This document shows positions 1-7,506 of a stretch of DNA of 50,234 nt, in pieces; within the stretch, counting starts at the first letter, position 1, and each line of letters opens with the position of its first letter. A program made the translations under genes and the position numbers. Source of the stretch: an uncultured Paracoccaceae bacterium (GTDB taxonomy: Bacteria > Pseudomonadota > Alphaproteobacteria > Rhodobacterales > Rhodobacteraceae); assembly GCA_937927675.1 (NCBI GenBank), contig CALBSG010000136.1, positions 1 through 50,234 of the forward strand, written 5' to 3'. The notes under the pieces are model-generated. The model had not been told where the DNA came from. It did not search any database and saw only the letters and a list, made by a program, of their open reading frames with translations.

Positions 1-49
1 ATCTACACAGGCGAAGACACTCTTTCCCTACACGACGCTCTTCCGATCT
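1..49 (+). other. Illumina P5-side adapter with index (artefact)
   Basis: The first 49 bases match the end of the TruSeq universal adapter: ATCTACAC, an 8-base index AGGCGAAG, then the read-1 primer ending in CTTCCGATCT. It is library sequence that was not trimmed, not DNA of the organism. Translated on the minus strand it adds the tell-tale tail GRASCRERV to the truncated phnL reading frame. Confidence 0.98.
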
Positions 50-50
50 T

Positions 51-482
51 GGTGGGCGACAAGGACCACAGCCTTTCAGGAATGTTCAGCCGCGCCAAAA
101 GGTCGGCAGCGCGGGTGCGCGCAAGTTCGGCGGTCATTCCAAGGTTCAGCAAGGGTTCGGCCACCACATCCAGCGTCGGCACACGCGGCACCACGCGCAG
201 GAACTGGCTGACATAGCCCAGCGTCTCACGGCGCAGCCGGATGATGTCGCGTGGGGCCGCACTGGCCACATCGACGGTGCCGACAAGGATCGCCCCCGAA
301 GCCGCCAGATAATTGCCCCAGACCATTCGCATCAGCGTCGACTTGCCCGCCCCCGAATTGCCGATCAGCCCGACACATTCGCCGGGGGCAACTGACAGGG
401 TCGCCCCCGCCATCACCGGGATCACAGCGCTGCCTTGATTGTGCAGCGTGAAGGATTTGGAGAGGTCTGAAATCCGGATCAT
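51..482 (-). CDS. phnL: PhnL, C-P lyase ATP-binding subunit (3' part missing)
   Basis: ABC-type ATP-binding protein of the carbon-phosphorus lyase system. PhnL is needed with PhnG, H and I to attach the phosphonate to the ribose of ATP. The visible 144 residues start MIRISDLSKSF, carry the Walker A motif GNSGAGKST at about residues 41-49 and the Q-loop in YVSQFLRVVPR. The reading frame runs into the adapter at base 50, just before the signature motif, so roughly 40% of the usual 230 residues is missing. This is the contig end, not a real truncation. The start codon overlaps the stop of the upstream corA-like gene by four bases (ATGA), so it is probably translated by coupling. The best alternative would be PhnK, but PhnK is present separately upstream. 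Confidence 0.93.
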
Positions 483-1438
483 AGCCAGCGTTTCCATTTG
501 AAAAAGAAAAAGGTGCCCAGCGCCGAGGCCAGCATCAGCGCCAGCGCCATCGGATAGCCCCAAGGCAAGGCCAGCTCGGGCATATGGGTGAAGTTCATGC
601 CATAGGCGCTGGCAATCACGGTGGGCGGCAGGAAGATCACGGCAACGACCGAGACGATCTTGACCGTCTTGTTTTGCGCCAGATTGACCATGCCCAGCGT
701 GACATCGGTGGCCATCGCGACCCGACCCGACAGGAAATCGCCATGCACCTCAAGAGCTTGGATATCGCGCATCAGGCCCTTGACCACCGGGCGCAGGCTT
801 GGGCCGGTATCAACGGGGCCAAGCGACTGGCCGAAATAGCTGATCGCGCGTTCCAGCGTCAGCAGGGACAGACGCACCCGGCTGATAAGGTCGCTTTCGC
901 GGGCCACATCCTGAAGCGCCTGATGCAGCCCTTCATCACTGGCATTCTCGCGGTCCTGAAAGACCCGCGCCATCAAACGGTCCAGGGCCCGGCCCGACGC
1001 CTCAAGAATATCGGCAAGCCGCCCGATGATTTCCTCGATCAGCGACAGGAAAAGGGACCGCGGATCGGTCACGCCCGGCCCCACTTTGTCAGCGCGGACG
1101 GGGTAGGTTTCAAAGGGGCGCGGCGCGTGGTGGCGGACGGTCACCAGCCGTTGGGGTGACAGGATAAAACACACCGGGCCAGACAGCGGTGCCTTGCTTT
1201 CGCTCAACCCCGGCAGGACGACGGTCAGATAATCGGCGCCGTTTTCCCGGTACAGCCGGTTCGACACCTCAATCTCTTCCATCTCGGCAAGGCTGGGTAT
1301 GTCGACCCCCAACTGACGCACCGCTTCGGATTGATACGGCTGCGGGCGGTAAAGATCGATCCAGATCGCTTGGGACAACTCGGCAGCATGGGACAGTTGC
1401 ACCAACCGTCTGTCCTCGCGGGCATAGGAAAACAGCAT
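479..1438 (-). CDS. corA: CorA-family divalent cation transporter inside the phn operon
   Basis: Inner-membrane channel of the CorA metal ion transporter superfamily (Mg, Co or Ni), 319 residues. The N-terminal two thirds are the soluble helical funnel. The C-terminus has two membrane segments, and the diagnostic YGMNF loop follows the first one (IVSVVAVIFLPPTVIASAYGMNF). The protein ends with the basic FKWKRWL usual for the family. It sits three bases after the phnK stop and overlaps phnL by ATGA, so it is an integral cistron of the C-P lyase operon rather than a neighbour. CorA is not part of the classical phn set; supplying Mg2+ for the nucleotide chemistry or moving an ion released with phosphonates is inference only. 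Zinc-exporting ZntB is a related alternative. Confidence 0.9.
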   Translation of the reverse strand: MLFSYAREDRRLVQLSHAAELSQAIWIDLYRPQPYQSEAVRQLGVDIPSLAEMEEIEVSNRLYRENGADYLTVVLPGLSESKAPLSGPVCFILSPQRLVTVRHHAPRPFETYPVRADKVGPGVTDPRSLFLSLIEEIIGRLADILEASGRALDRLMARVFQDRENASDEGLHQALQDVARESDLISRVRLSLLTLERAISYFGQSLGPVDTGPSLRPVVKGLMRDIQALEVHGDFLSGRVAMATDVTLGMVNLAQNKTVKIVSVVAVIFLPPTVIASAYGMNFTHMPELALPWGYPMALALMLASALGTFFFFKWKRWL

Positions 1439-1441
1439 GGG

Positions 1442-2203
1442 TCAGACCTGCAGGACAGAACTGACGAGAAGCTGGGTATAGGCGTGCTGCGGATCGTCCA
1501 GCACCTGATCGGTCAGCCCCTGTTCAACCACCCGGCCCGATTTCATCACCATCAGACGGTCGGCCAACAGCCGCACCACGGCCAGATCATGGGTGACGAT
1601 GACGACCGACAGGCCAAGATCGCGCACCAACCCGCGCAAGAGATCCAAGAGCCGGGCCTGCACCGAAACATCAAGGCCCCCGGTGGGTTCATCCATGAAC
1701 ACAAGGCGCGGCGCCGTGACCAGATTGCGGGCAATTTGCAGCCGCTGCTGCATGCCGCCGGAAAAGGCACGCGGACGATCGTCAATGCGGTCGGCGTTGA
1801 TCTCAACCCGGCCCAGCCAGTCAATTGCGGTGTCGCGGATATCGCCATAGTGGCGCGCGCCAATCGCCATCAGCCGCTCGCCAACATTGCCGCCCGCCGA
1901 AACCCCCATCCGCAGCCCGTCACGCGGGTTTTGGTGGACGAACGCCCATTCGGTACGCGACAGACGGCGACGGTCGGTTTCCGACATGCCCAGCACATTG
2001 CGGCCCGCATAGGACAATTGGCCGCCATCCGGGCGCAGATGCCCGGCAAGACAGGAAAGCAGCGTCGATTTGCCCGAGCCACTTTCGCCAACAATGCCCA
2101 GAACCTCACCGGGATAAAGATCAAAGGAGACATCCGCGCAGCCGATGCGCGCCCCGTAGCGTTTCGTCAGATCACGCACGGACAGAAGCGGGGTATCGGT
2201 CAT
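1442..2203 (-). CDS. phnK: PhnK, C-P lyase complex ATPase
   Basis: ABC-type ATPase of 253 residues that binds to the PhnGHIJ core complex and is needed for phosphonate cleavage in vivo. Visible motifs are Walker A GESGSGKST, the Q-loop VHQNPRDGLRM, signature FSGGMQQRLQIAR, Walker B LVFMDEPTGGLD and the switch histidine in VIVTHDLAV. The start MTDTPLLSV is chosen because its ATG overlaps the phnJ stop (ATGA) and a strong Shine-Dalgarno GCAGGAGG lies inside the end of phnJ. A longer reading frame upstream lies wholly within phnJ and is ignored. It is followed after three bases by the corA-like gene. Confidence 0.96.
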   Translation of the reverse strand: MTDTPLLSVRDLTKRYGARIGCADVSFDLYPGEVLGIVGESGSGKSTLLSCLAGHLRPDGGQLSYAGRNVLGMSETDRRRLSRTEWAFVHQNPRDGLRMGVSAGGNVGERLMAIGARHYGDIRDTAIDWLGRVEINADRIDDRPRAFSGGMQQRLQIARNLVTAPRLVFMDEPTGGLDVSVQARLLDLLRGLVRDLGLSVVIVTHDLAVVRLLADRLMVMKSGRVVEQGLTDQVLDDPQHAYTQLLVSSVLQV

Positions 2204-3090
2204 TCTGCGGCCTCCTGCTGCGGCACGCCAAGGCGGCCCATATGCCCCGCCTCGCAGCGGCTGCGGCAATAATCGGTGTCGGAACAGACGAACATCCGCC
2301 CGCCCGCATCATCGGTGATGACCTCATCCAGATAGCTGTCAGACGCGCCGCACAGATCGCAATCATGCGGGGCCTTTGAGGCCTCAAAGGGGTGGTCGTC
2401 GAAATCAAGGCTGACCACGGCGGTATAGGGTGGCAGGGCATAGATGCGCTGCTCGCGCCCTGCCCCAAACAGTTGGATCGCCGGGCACGCCGCCAGCTTT
2501 GGGTTGTCAAAACGCGGGATGGGGGACGGGTCCATCACATAGCGCCCCTCGACCTTGACCGGATAGGCATAGGCGGTGGCGATATGGCCGTGACGGGCGA
2601 TGTCTTCGTAAAGCTTCACATGCATCAGCCCGTATTCTTCCAGCTCGTGCATCTTGCGCGTCTCGGTTTCGCGCGGTTCCAAAAAGCGCAGGGGTTCGGG
2701 GATTGGCACCTGATAGACAAGGATCTGACCTTCGCTAAGCGGCGCTTCGGGGATGCGGTGGCGGGTCTGGATGATGCTGGCCTCTGCCGTGGCTTCGGTC
2801 ACGGCCACGGCCGCAGTGCGCTGAAAGAATTTGCGGATCGAGACGGCGTTGGTGGTGTCATCTGCGCCTTGGTCGATCACCTTCAAGGTATCATCGGGTG
2901 TCAGACAGGCTGCCGTCACCTGCACCCCGCCCGTGCCCCAGCCATACGGCATCGGCATTTCGCGACTGGCGAAGGGCACCTGATAGCCAGGCACAGCGAT
3001 GCCTTTCAGGATCGCGCGGCGGATCATGCGCTTGGTCTGTTCGTCCAGATAGGCGAAGTTATAGGCCCCGGCTTCAAGGGTATCGGTCAT
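2200..3090 (-). CDS. phnJ: PhnJ, carbon-phosphorus lyase (radical SAM)
   Basis: Catalytic subunit of C-P lyase, which cleaves the C-P bond of alpha-D-ribose 1-methylphosphonate 5-phosphate by radical SAM chemistry to give methane or another alkane plus ribose cyclic phosphate. It has 296 residues, typical of the family. The unusual cluster cysteines are present: Cys244 and Cys247 (CDLC), Cys269 (MFVCS), and Cys275 (YCRSRC), which matches the catalytic thiyl residue Cys272 of E. coli when shifted by three. The gene overlaps phnI and phnK by four bases on each side. Its C-terminus QQEAAE is encoded by bases that also form the ribosome binding site of phnK. Confidence 0.98.
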   Translation of the reverse strand: MTDTLEAGAYNFAYLDEQTKRMIRRAILKGIAVPGYQVPFASREMPMPYGWGTGGVQVTAACLTPDDTLKVIDQGADDTTNAVSIRKFFQRTAAVAVTEATAEASIIQTRHRIPEAPLSEGQILVYQVPIPEPLRFLEPRETETRKMHELEEYGLMHVKLYEDIARHGHIATAYAYPVKVEGRYVMDPSPIPRFDNPKLAACPAIQLFGAGREQRIYALPPYTAVVSLDFDDHPFEASKAPHDCDLCGASDSYLDEVITDDAGGRMFVCSDTDYCRSRCEAGHMGRLGVPQQEAAE

Positions 3091-4199
3091 TCTGCGGCCT
3101 CTTGTGTGGTCGTGATAGCGGCCATGGCCTCGGACCGCAGACGCCGGATCAGCTCCAATTCGGATTGGAAATCGACGTAATGCGGCAGCTTGATATGTTC
3201 GAGAAAGCCCGTGGCCTGCACATTGTCGGCATGCATCAGCACAAATTCTTCATCCTGCGCCGGGGCACCGGTGAAATCCTCGCCCAGTTCCTTCCAGCGC
3301 AAGGCGCGGTCGACAAGGCTCATGGCGATGGCCTTGCGTTCGGTCTGACCAAAGACCAACCCATAGCCGCGGGTGAACTGCGGCGGCTCGGTCTTTGATC
3401 CCTTGAACTGGTTCACGCTTTCGCATTCGGTCAGCTCGATCTCGCCGATCTCGACGGCAAAGCCGAGTTCGGGGATCTCCATCTCGACTGCCACGCTGCC
3501 GATCCGCAATTCGCCGACAAAGGCATGGGTGCGGCCGTAGCCACGCTGCGTGGAATAGGCGAGCGACAGCACAAAGCCTTCGTCGCCGCGCGTCAGCGCC
3601 TGCAGGCGCAAGGGGCGTGCAGCGGGCAGTTCCATCGGCTCGCGGGTAAGGTCTGGGGGCGTGCCATCGCTGGGGGCCTCTGTTTCGATCAGCCCGTCGC
3701 GGTTTAGAAATTCGGTGACATGCGGCACCGGGTCAAGCGTGCCAAGAGCGGCCGCGCCCTGCTCTGCCAGACCGATCGGGGCCTCGCCTTCGGCCATCAG
3801 GGCGAAATCCAACAGGCGGTGGGTATAGTCAAAGGTCGGGCCCAGAACCTGCCCGCCGGGCAGGTCTTTGAACGTGGCCGAGATGCGCCGCACCACGGCC
3901 ATTTCCGCCGTCTTGACCGGGTTAGAGGCGCCAAAGCGCGGCAAGGTGGTGCGATAGGCGCGGATCAGGAAGATCGCCTCGATCAGATCACCGCGCGCCT
4001 GTTTGATTGCCAGCGCGGCAAGGTCAGGATCGTACAGCGAACCTTCGACCATGACGCGGTTGACAGCCAGCGCCAGCTGTTCGCGGATCTGGTCGATGGA
4101 CAGGGCTGCGACCGTGCGGTCGCCGCGCCGTTCTTCGGCCAGCCAGGCATGGGCGGCGTCAATCGCGCGCTCGCCCCCTTTGACGGCGACATACATCAC
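3087..4199 (-). CDS. phnI: PhnI, C-P lyase nucleosidase subunit
   Basis: Core subunit of C-P lyase, 370 residues. PhnI displaces adenine from MgATP and, with PhnG, H and L, attaches phosphonate to C1 of ribose 5-triphosphate. Family landmarks are the N-terminal YVAVKGGERAIDAAHAWL, the segment RLLDFALMAEGE and the C-terminal part with DEEFVLMHADNVQATGFLEH. The start ATG lies three bases ahead of the end of phnH, and the stop overlaps the phnJ start as ATGA. The last residues TQEAAE repeat those of PhnJ, since the DNA of this junction (about 24 bases) is identical at phnI/J and phnJ/K. Confidence 0.97.
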   Translation of the reverse strand: MMYVAVKGGERAIDAAHAWLAEERRGDRTVAALSIDQIREQLALAVNRVMVEGSLYDPDLAALAIKQARGDLIEAIFLIRAYRTTLPRFGASNPVKTAEMAVVRRISATFKDLPGGQVLGPTFDYTHRLLDFALMAEGEAPIGLAEQGAAALGTLDPVPHVTEFLNRDGLIETEAPSDGTPPDLTREPMELPAARPLRLQALTRGDEGFVLSLAYSTQRGYGRTHAFVGELRIGSVAVEMEIPELGFAVEIGEIELTECESVNQFKGSKTEPPQFTRGYGLVFGQTERKAIAMSLVDRALRWKELGEDFTGAPAQDEEFVLMHADNVQATGFLEHIKLPHYVDFQSELELIRRLRSEAMAAITTTQEAAE

Positions 4200-4765
4200 A
4201 GAGTCTCCACACGGGTGGACCTTGGCAGGCCCGCAAGGCAGGCCCCCGAGGTCAGGAAAGTGTCAAAGCCCAGCGGGAACAGCGCCCTGTTGGCGGCAAA
4301 GGCCGCGGTTTCGGGCAGCGACAGCTGCGCGGTGGTCTTGATGCCGGGGCCAGACAACCGCGCACCGTGGGCTGCAAGATGCTCCATCTCGACAATCAGC
4401 GTGGCGCTGCGGTCGGGGTAATCGGGCTGGCCAATGGCAAAGCGGTTCACCGGGGCAAGGGCCGCCCATGTGCCGATGGCGAACTGGGCCGCCGTGGCCC
4501 CGACCAGCGGCGCGCCGGTATGAAAGGTGATCCAGTCGCGCAAGGCCGCGCAATCATGCGCGCCGGCCAGATGCACGGGCGTCGTCGGATCGCAGAGCGT
4601 CAGCACCAGCACCCCAGCCGCCACCGACAGCGGCGCGGGCGGGGTGGCGCCCGTCACGGTTTCGATCTGGCCGGGGCGCGACAGGGCCTCCAGCGCGGCG
4701 CGAAAGGCCTGCGCCGATTGCAGCGGGGTCTCGGTGAAACCACCCAGCAGGGCATCAAGGGTCAT
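4196..4765 (-). CDS. phnH: PhnH, C-P lyase core subunit
   Basis: PhnH is a structural subunit of the PhnGHIJ complex with no known catalytic residue of its own, related to PLP-transferase folds. The product has 189 residues, begins MTLDALLGGFTE and includes the conserved stretch GFTETPLQSAQAFRAALEALSRPG. The start at 4765 is chosen because its ATG overlaps the phnG stop (ATGA) and is preceded by GAGGAGAGGAT; an in-frame extension upstream would run through phnG. It overlaps phnI by four bases. Third gene of the minus-strand phnGHIJK-corA-phnL operon counted from its promoter side second. Confidence 0.95.
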   Translation of the reverse strand: MTLDALLGGFTETPLQSAQAFRAALEALSRPGQIETVTGATPPAPLSVAAGVLVLTLCDPTTPVHLAGAHDCAALRDWITFHTGAPLVGATAAQFAIGTWAALAPVNRFAIGQPDYPDRSATLIVEMEHLAAHGARLSGPGIKTTAQLSLPETAAFAANRALFPLGFDTFLTSGACLAGLPRSTRVETL

Positions 4766-5208
4766 TGATCCTCTCCTCGGACAAGGGTGAAAAACTCTAC
4801 CCGCGTCGCGGCGGCCTTGGCCGCGCGGGCGCCGCGCTGCGCGGTTTCTTCGGCCTGAAGCGGCAGCAGAACACACGTGCGGATGTCCTCCGCGGCCGGG
4901 CCGGCAAGCAGCGCATCCAGAACCGCCGCGCGGGCGGCGTGCGCCTTGTCGCGGCCCTGCACATGGGCATGGCCCACCTCGCCCGTGGCCAGCTTCAAGA
5001 CGCAGCGCGTCACGGTCATTTCACCAAGGTTAAACGGCGCGCCAGTTGCCCCGGTACGGCCGCGCACCATCACGGCGCCAATCTCAGGGCTGCGCAGCAG
5101 ATCATGGGGCGGCAAATTGGGGAAAAGGGCGGCCAGCCGCGCGGGTTTGGCGCGGGCCAAAAGGCCCATCCAGCCCTGTCGCGTGGTTGTTTGGTCATGC
5201 GTGGTCAT
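4762..5208 (-). CDS. phnG: PhnG, C-P lyase core subunit
   Basis: First gene of the C-P lyase operon. PhnG forms the small subunit that pairs with PhnH, I and J. The product is about 148 residues (MTTHDQTTTRQGW) and ends RVEFFTLVRGEDQ. The family segment WMGLLARAKPARLAALFPNLP is followed by GAVMVRGRTGATGAPFNLGEMTVTRC and the conserved GHAHVQGRDKAHA. An alternative start five codons upstream (5223, MSGYPM) is possible, because neither start has a clear Shine-Dalgarno. The gene is divergent from phnF, and the gap holds a long palindrome and a Pho-box-like direct repeat. Confidence 0.93.
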   Translation of the reverse strand: MTTHDQTTTRQGWMGLLARAKPARLAALFPNLPPHDLLRSPEIGAVMVRGRTGATGAPFNLGEMTVTRCVLKLATGEVGHAHVQGRDKAHAARAAVLDALLAGPAAEDIRTCVLLPLQAEETAQRGARAAKAAATRVEFFTLVRGEDQ

Positions 5209-5230
5209 GGGGTATCCCGACATCTTGCGA

Positions 5231-5254
5231 AGTTGTCCAGTTAACTATACAACT
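5231..5254. promoter_or_regulatory. Candidate PhnF operator palindrome
   Basis: A 24-base palindrome with 20 matching positions: core AGTTAACT at 5239-5246, flanked at two bases by AGTTGT and ACAACT. It extends to the right as AACTAGACAA, which mirrors TTGTCCAGTT at 5233-5242. It lies between divergent phnG and phnF. GntR/HutC-family regulators bind such palindromes, and autoregulated divergent promoters are usual, so PhnF is the likely ligand. That assignment is inferred from position. Confidence 0.7.
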
Positions 5255-5289
5255 AGACAAGTGATAGCCCGATTCCCCTACATCCGCAC

Positions 5290-5307
5290 GTGAAGTTTTG
5301 GTGACAC
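5290..5307 (-). promoter_or_regulatory. Possible Pho box upstream of phnG
   Basis: On the minus strand GTGTCAC, four bases, ACTTCAC: an 11-base spaced direct repeat resembling the PhoB consensus CTGTCAT-N4-CTGTCAT. The first half matches 5 of 7 positions, the second only 3 of 7. It lies about 80 bases ahead of phnG and touches the phnF start codon. It is weaker than the site before phnM. Confidence 0.35.
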
Positions 5308-6015
5308 ATGGCCCGCGACCCGATCTGGCGTTCCATCGCCGCCACGCTGCAAGATGAATTGGCCCAAGGGCTTTACCGGCCCGGCGACCGGCTGCCGACC
5401 GAGGCCGAGCTTGCCGCGCGCTTTGGCGTCAACCGCCATACGGTGCGCCATGGGCTTGCGCCCCTGATCGAGGCGGGGCTGCTGCACGCCCGCCGCGGGG
5501 CCGGGGTTTTCGTGGCCGCTAGGCCGACCGATTACCCTTTGGGCACCCGCGTGCGCTTTCACCAGAATGTCGCCGCGTCAGGCCGCACACCGTCGCGCCG
5601 GATCACCCGGCTGGAAACCCGCCCTGCCCGCAAGGATGAGGCCGAGGCGCTGGGGCTGGCACCGAACGCGCAGGTGCATGTGATTGAGGGCATTTCGCTG
5701 GCCGATGACCAACCGCTTGCCGCCTTTTCTTCGGTCTTTCCTGCGGATCGCTTTGCGGGGCTTCTGGCGGCAATGGCGGACCAAAACTCGGTTACAGAGG
5801 CCTTGGCGGCCTGCGGGTTGACCGATTACACCCGCACCGAAACGCGGCTGACAGCAAAGCTGGCCGATGCGCTGCAGGCAAATGCGCTGCGCGTGCAGCC
5901 CGGTGCGCCCATCCTCCGGTCGGTCGCGGTGAATGTCGATGCGGCGGGCGTGGCGGTGGAATATGGCACCACCTGGTTTGCGGGCGACCGGGTTACGCTG
6001 ACCGTCAACGCCTGA
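5308..6015 (+). CDS. phnF: PhnF, GntR/HutC-family regulator of phosphonate genes
   Basis: Cytoplasmic transcription factor of 235 residues. The N-terminal winged helix-turn-helix (about residues 8-75) shows the GntR pattern LYRPGDRLPTEAELAARFGV followed by NRHTVRHGL. The C-terminal half is a UTRA effector domain with VHVIEGISLADDQPLAAFSSVF and the closing VEYGTTWFAGDRV. PhnF proteins repress C-P lyase operons and are released by a phosphonate-derived or phosphate ligand. It is divergent from phnG and precedes phnM by 56 bases on the same strand. The start has a modest GGTGA ahead. Confidence 0.95.
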   Translation: MARDPIWRSIAATLQDELAQGLYRPGDRLPTEAELAARFGVNRHTVRHGLAPLIEAGLLHARRGAGVFVAARPTDYPLGTRVRFHQNVAASGRTPSRRITRLETRPARKDEAEALGLAPNAQVHVIEGISLADDQPLAAFSSVFPADRFAGLLAAMADQNSVTEALAACGLTDYTRTETRLTAKLADALQANALRVQPGAPILRSVAVNVDAAGVAVEYGTTWFAGDRVTLTVNA

Positions 6016-6016
6016 T

Positions 6017-6034
6017 CTGTCATATCCCCGTCAC
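6017..6034 (+). promoter_or_regulatory. Candidate Pho box upstream of phnM
   Basis: CTGTCAT-ATCC-CCGTCAC: two 7-base repeats at an 11-base period. The first is a perfect PhoB half-site and the second matches 5 of 7 positions. It begins one base after the phnF stop and ends 37 bases before the phnM start, which suggests a separate phosphate-controlled promoter for phnM. Confidence 0.6.
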
Positions 6035-6071
6035 CTGCCCGCGCTAGCCCGGCCCCGATAAAGGAGGCCCC

Positions 6072-7214
6072 ATGCCGCAGATCGCCCCGCTTCGCCTGAC
6101 CAATGCGCTCACCCTGATCGACGGGTCCTTGCAGGACCACCCGCTGACCATTGCCGAGGGCAAGATCACCGACACCCCGGCCCGCGAATTGGACCTTTCG
6201 GGCTATCTTCTGTTGCCCGGCATCATTGATCTGCATGGCGACGGGTTTGAACGTCACCTGTCACCACGCCCTTCCGCTCCGTTTGATCGGCCCCGCGCCC
6301 TCGCGTCGGCCGCATCAGAGCTTGCGGTCAACGGCATCACCACCGCGTGGTTTGCTCAAAGTTGGAGTTGGGAAGGCGCGCATCGGTCCGGCTCTGCCGC
6401 GGTCGGGTTGATGGAGGCGATGACCGCCGCCCGTCCCCGGCTTTTGCCCGATGTGCGGTTGCAATTGCGTCTGGAAACCCATGTGATCCCTGATCACCCG
6501 CAGGTGCTAGAGGCCGTCGCGCGTCATGGCATCGACTTTGTGGTGTTCAACAATCACCTGCCCGAGGCGCAGGAGATGGCCAACAACCGCCCTGACCGGC
6601 TGGCGCAATGGGCGGCGCAGACCAAGCGCACGGGCGACGAGATGATGGCGATCGTCCGCGCCGCAGAGGCGCAGTCACCGCAGGTTCCTGCCGCGCTGGA
6701 AGCGATTGCGGCCGAGTTTCGCAAGTTGGGCGTCACAATGGGATCGCATGATGACGATACGGGCGAAATCCGCGCCTTTTATCGCAAGATCGGCGCGCCG
6801 ATTTCAGAGTTTCCCACAACCGCCGAAGCCGCCCGCGCCGCCCATGCCGCAGGCGAGCCGGTGCTGATGGGGGCGCCCAATGTGGTGCGCGGGGGCAGTC
6901 AGACCGGCAATATTGCCGCCGAGGCATTGATTGCCGACGGGCTCGTCGATGCGCTGATGTCGGATTACTATTATCCGGCGCTGGCGCAATCGGCCTTTGC
7001 CTTGGCCGATCGCGGCGTGATGGGCTTGGCCCCGGCATGGGAGATGGTTTCAGGTGCCCCTGCCCGGATCATGGGCCTGACGGATCGCGGCCATCTGGGC
7101 ACCGGTGCGCGTGCCGATGTGGTGGCGCTGCACCCCGAAACGCATCGGGTCGAGATGACGCTCTGCGCGGGGCGCATCGCGCATCTGTCGGGAGAATTGG
7201 CGCGGCGGTTTTGA
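6072..7214 (+). CDS. phnM: PhnM, ribose 1-methylphosphonate 5-triphosphate diphosphatase
   Basis: Metal-dependent amidohydrolase-superfamily enzyme, 380 residues. It removes pyrophosphate from alpha-D-ribose 1-phosphonate 5-triphosphate, providing the substrate of PhnJ. Landmarks are the first metal site in GIIDLHGDGFERH, the segment ETHVIPDH, TMGSHDDDT with a conserved histidine, and the late metal aspartate in LMSDYYYP. The C-terminus LGTGARADVVALHPE is the usual small beta domain of the superfamily. A strong ribosome binding site AAAGGAGG lies seven bases ahead of the ATG. It is downstream of phnF, with a candidate Pho box between them. Confidence 0.96.
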   Translation: MPQIAPLRLTNALTLIDGSLQDHPLTIAEGKITDTPARELDLSGYLLLPGIIDLHGDGFERHLSPRPSAPFDRPRALASAASELAVNGITTAWFAQSWSWEGAHRSGSAAVGLMEAMTAARPRLLPDVRLQLRLETHVIPDHPQVLEAVARHGIDFVVFNNHLPEAQEMANNRPDRLAQWAAQTKRTGDEMMAIVRAAEAQSPQVPAALEAIAAEFRKLGVTMGSHDDDTGEIRAFYRKIGAPISEFPTTAEAARAAHAAGEPVLMGAPNVVRGGSQTGNIAAEALIADGLVDALMSDYYYPALAQSAFALADRGVMGLAPAWEMVSGAPARIMGLTDRGHLGTGARADVVALHPETHRVEMTLCAGRIAHLSGELARRF

Positions 7215-7245
7215 CCTCAGATCGCAGCGACAACGTCGCGGGCCG

Positions 7246-7437
7246 CTACTGGTCTGGATAGCACAGCGGCCTGCCCTGCGCGTCAAAGCCTGCGACAACA
7301 CATTTCGACCCGTCCGACAGGATGATGAGCGTGCCAATCGCAATGGCGGCGCTGTGCCCTTTGCGGCGTTTCTTCGCAACCTCTTGCGGTGCAATGATCG
7401 CGGCAAGATCGGGCAAAACGGGCAGGTCAATGGCCAT
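7246..7437 (-). CDS. Small conserved-looking hypothetical protein
   Basis: A 63-residue protein of unknown function that I do not recognise. It starts MAIDLPVLPDLAAII, has a basic patch KKRRKG near residue 23, and a C-terminal part with IILSDGSKCVVAGFDAQGRPLCYPDQ that looks like a small beta fold with two cysteines. The start is supported by AAGGA seven bases upstream. It is convergent with phnM and downstream of the transferase gene at 7507, so it may be the last cistron of the phnCDE operon. No signal peptide or membrane segment is seen. Confidence 0.6.
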   Translation of the reverse strand: MAIDLPVLPDLAAIIAPQEVAKKRRKGHSAAIAIGTLIILSDGSKCVVAGFDAQGRPLCYPDQ

Positions 7438-7506
7438 GTGAGATCCTTGGATGGGACGTGACCCAATTGATATGGGAGGCGCATCGCCAAAAACCAGAGG
7501 CGCGCG

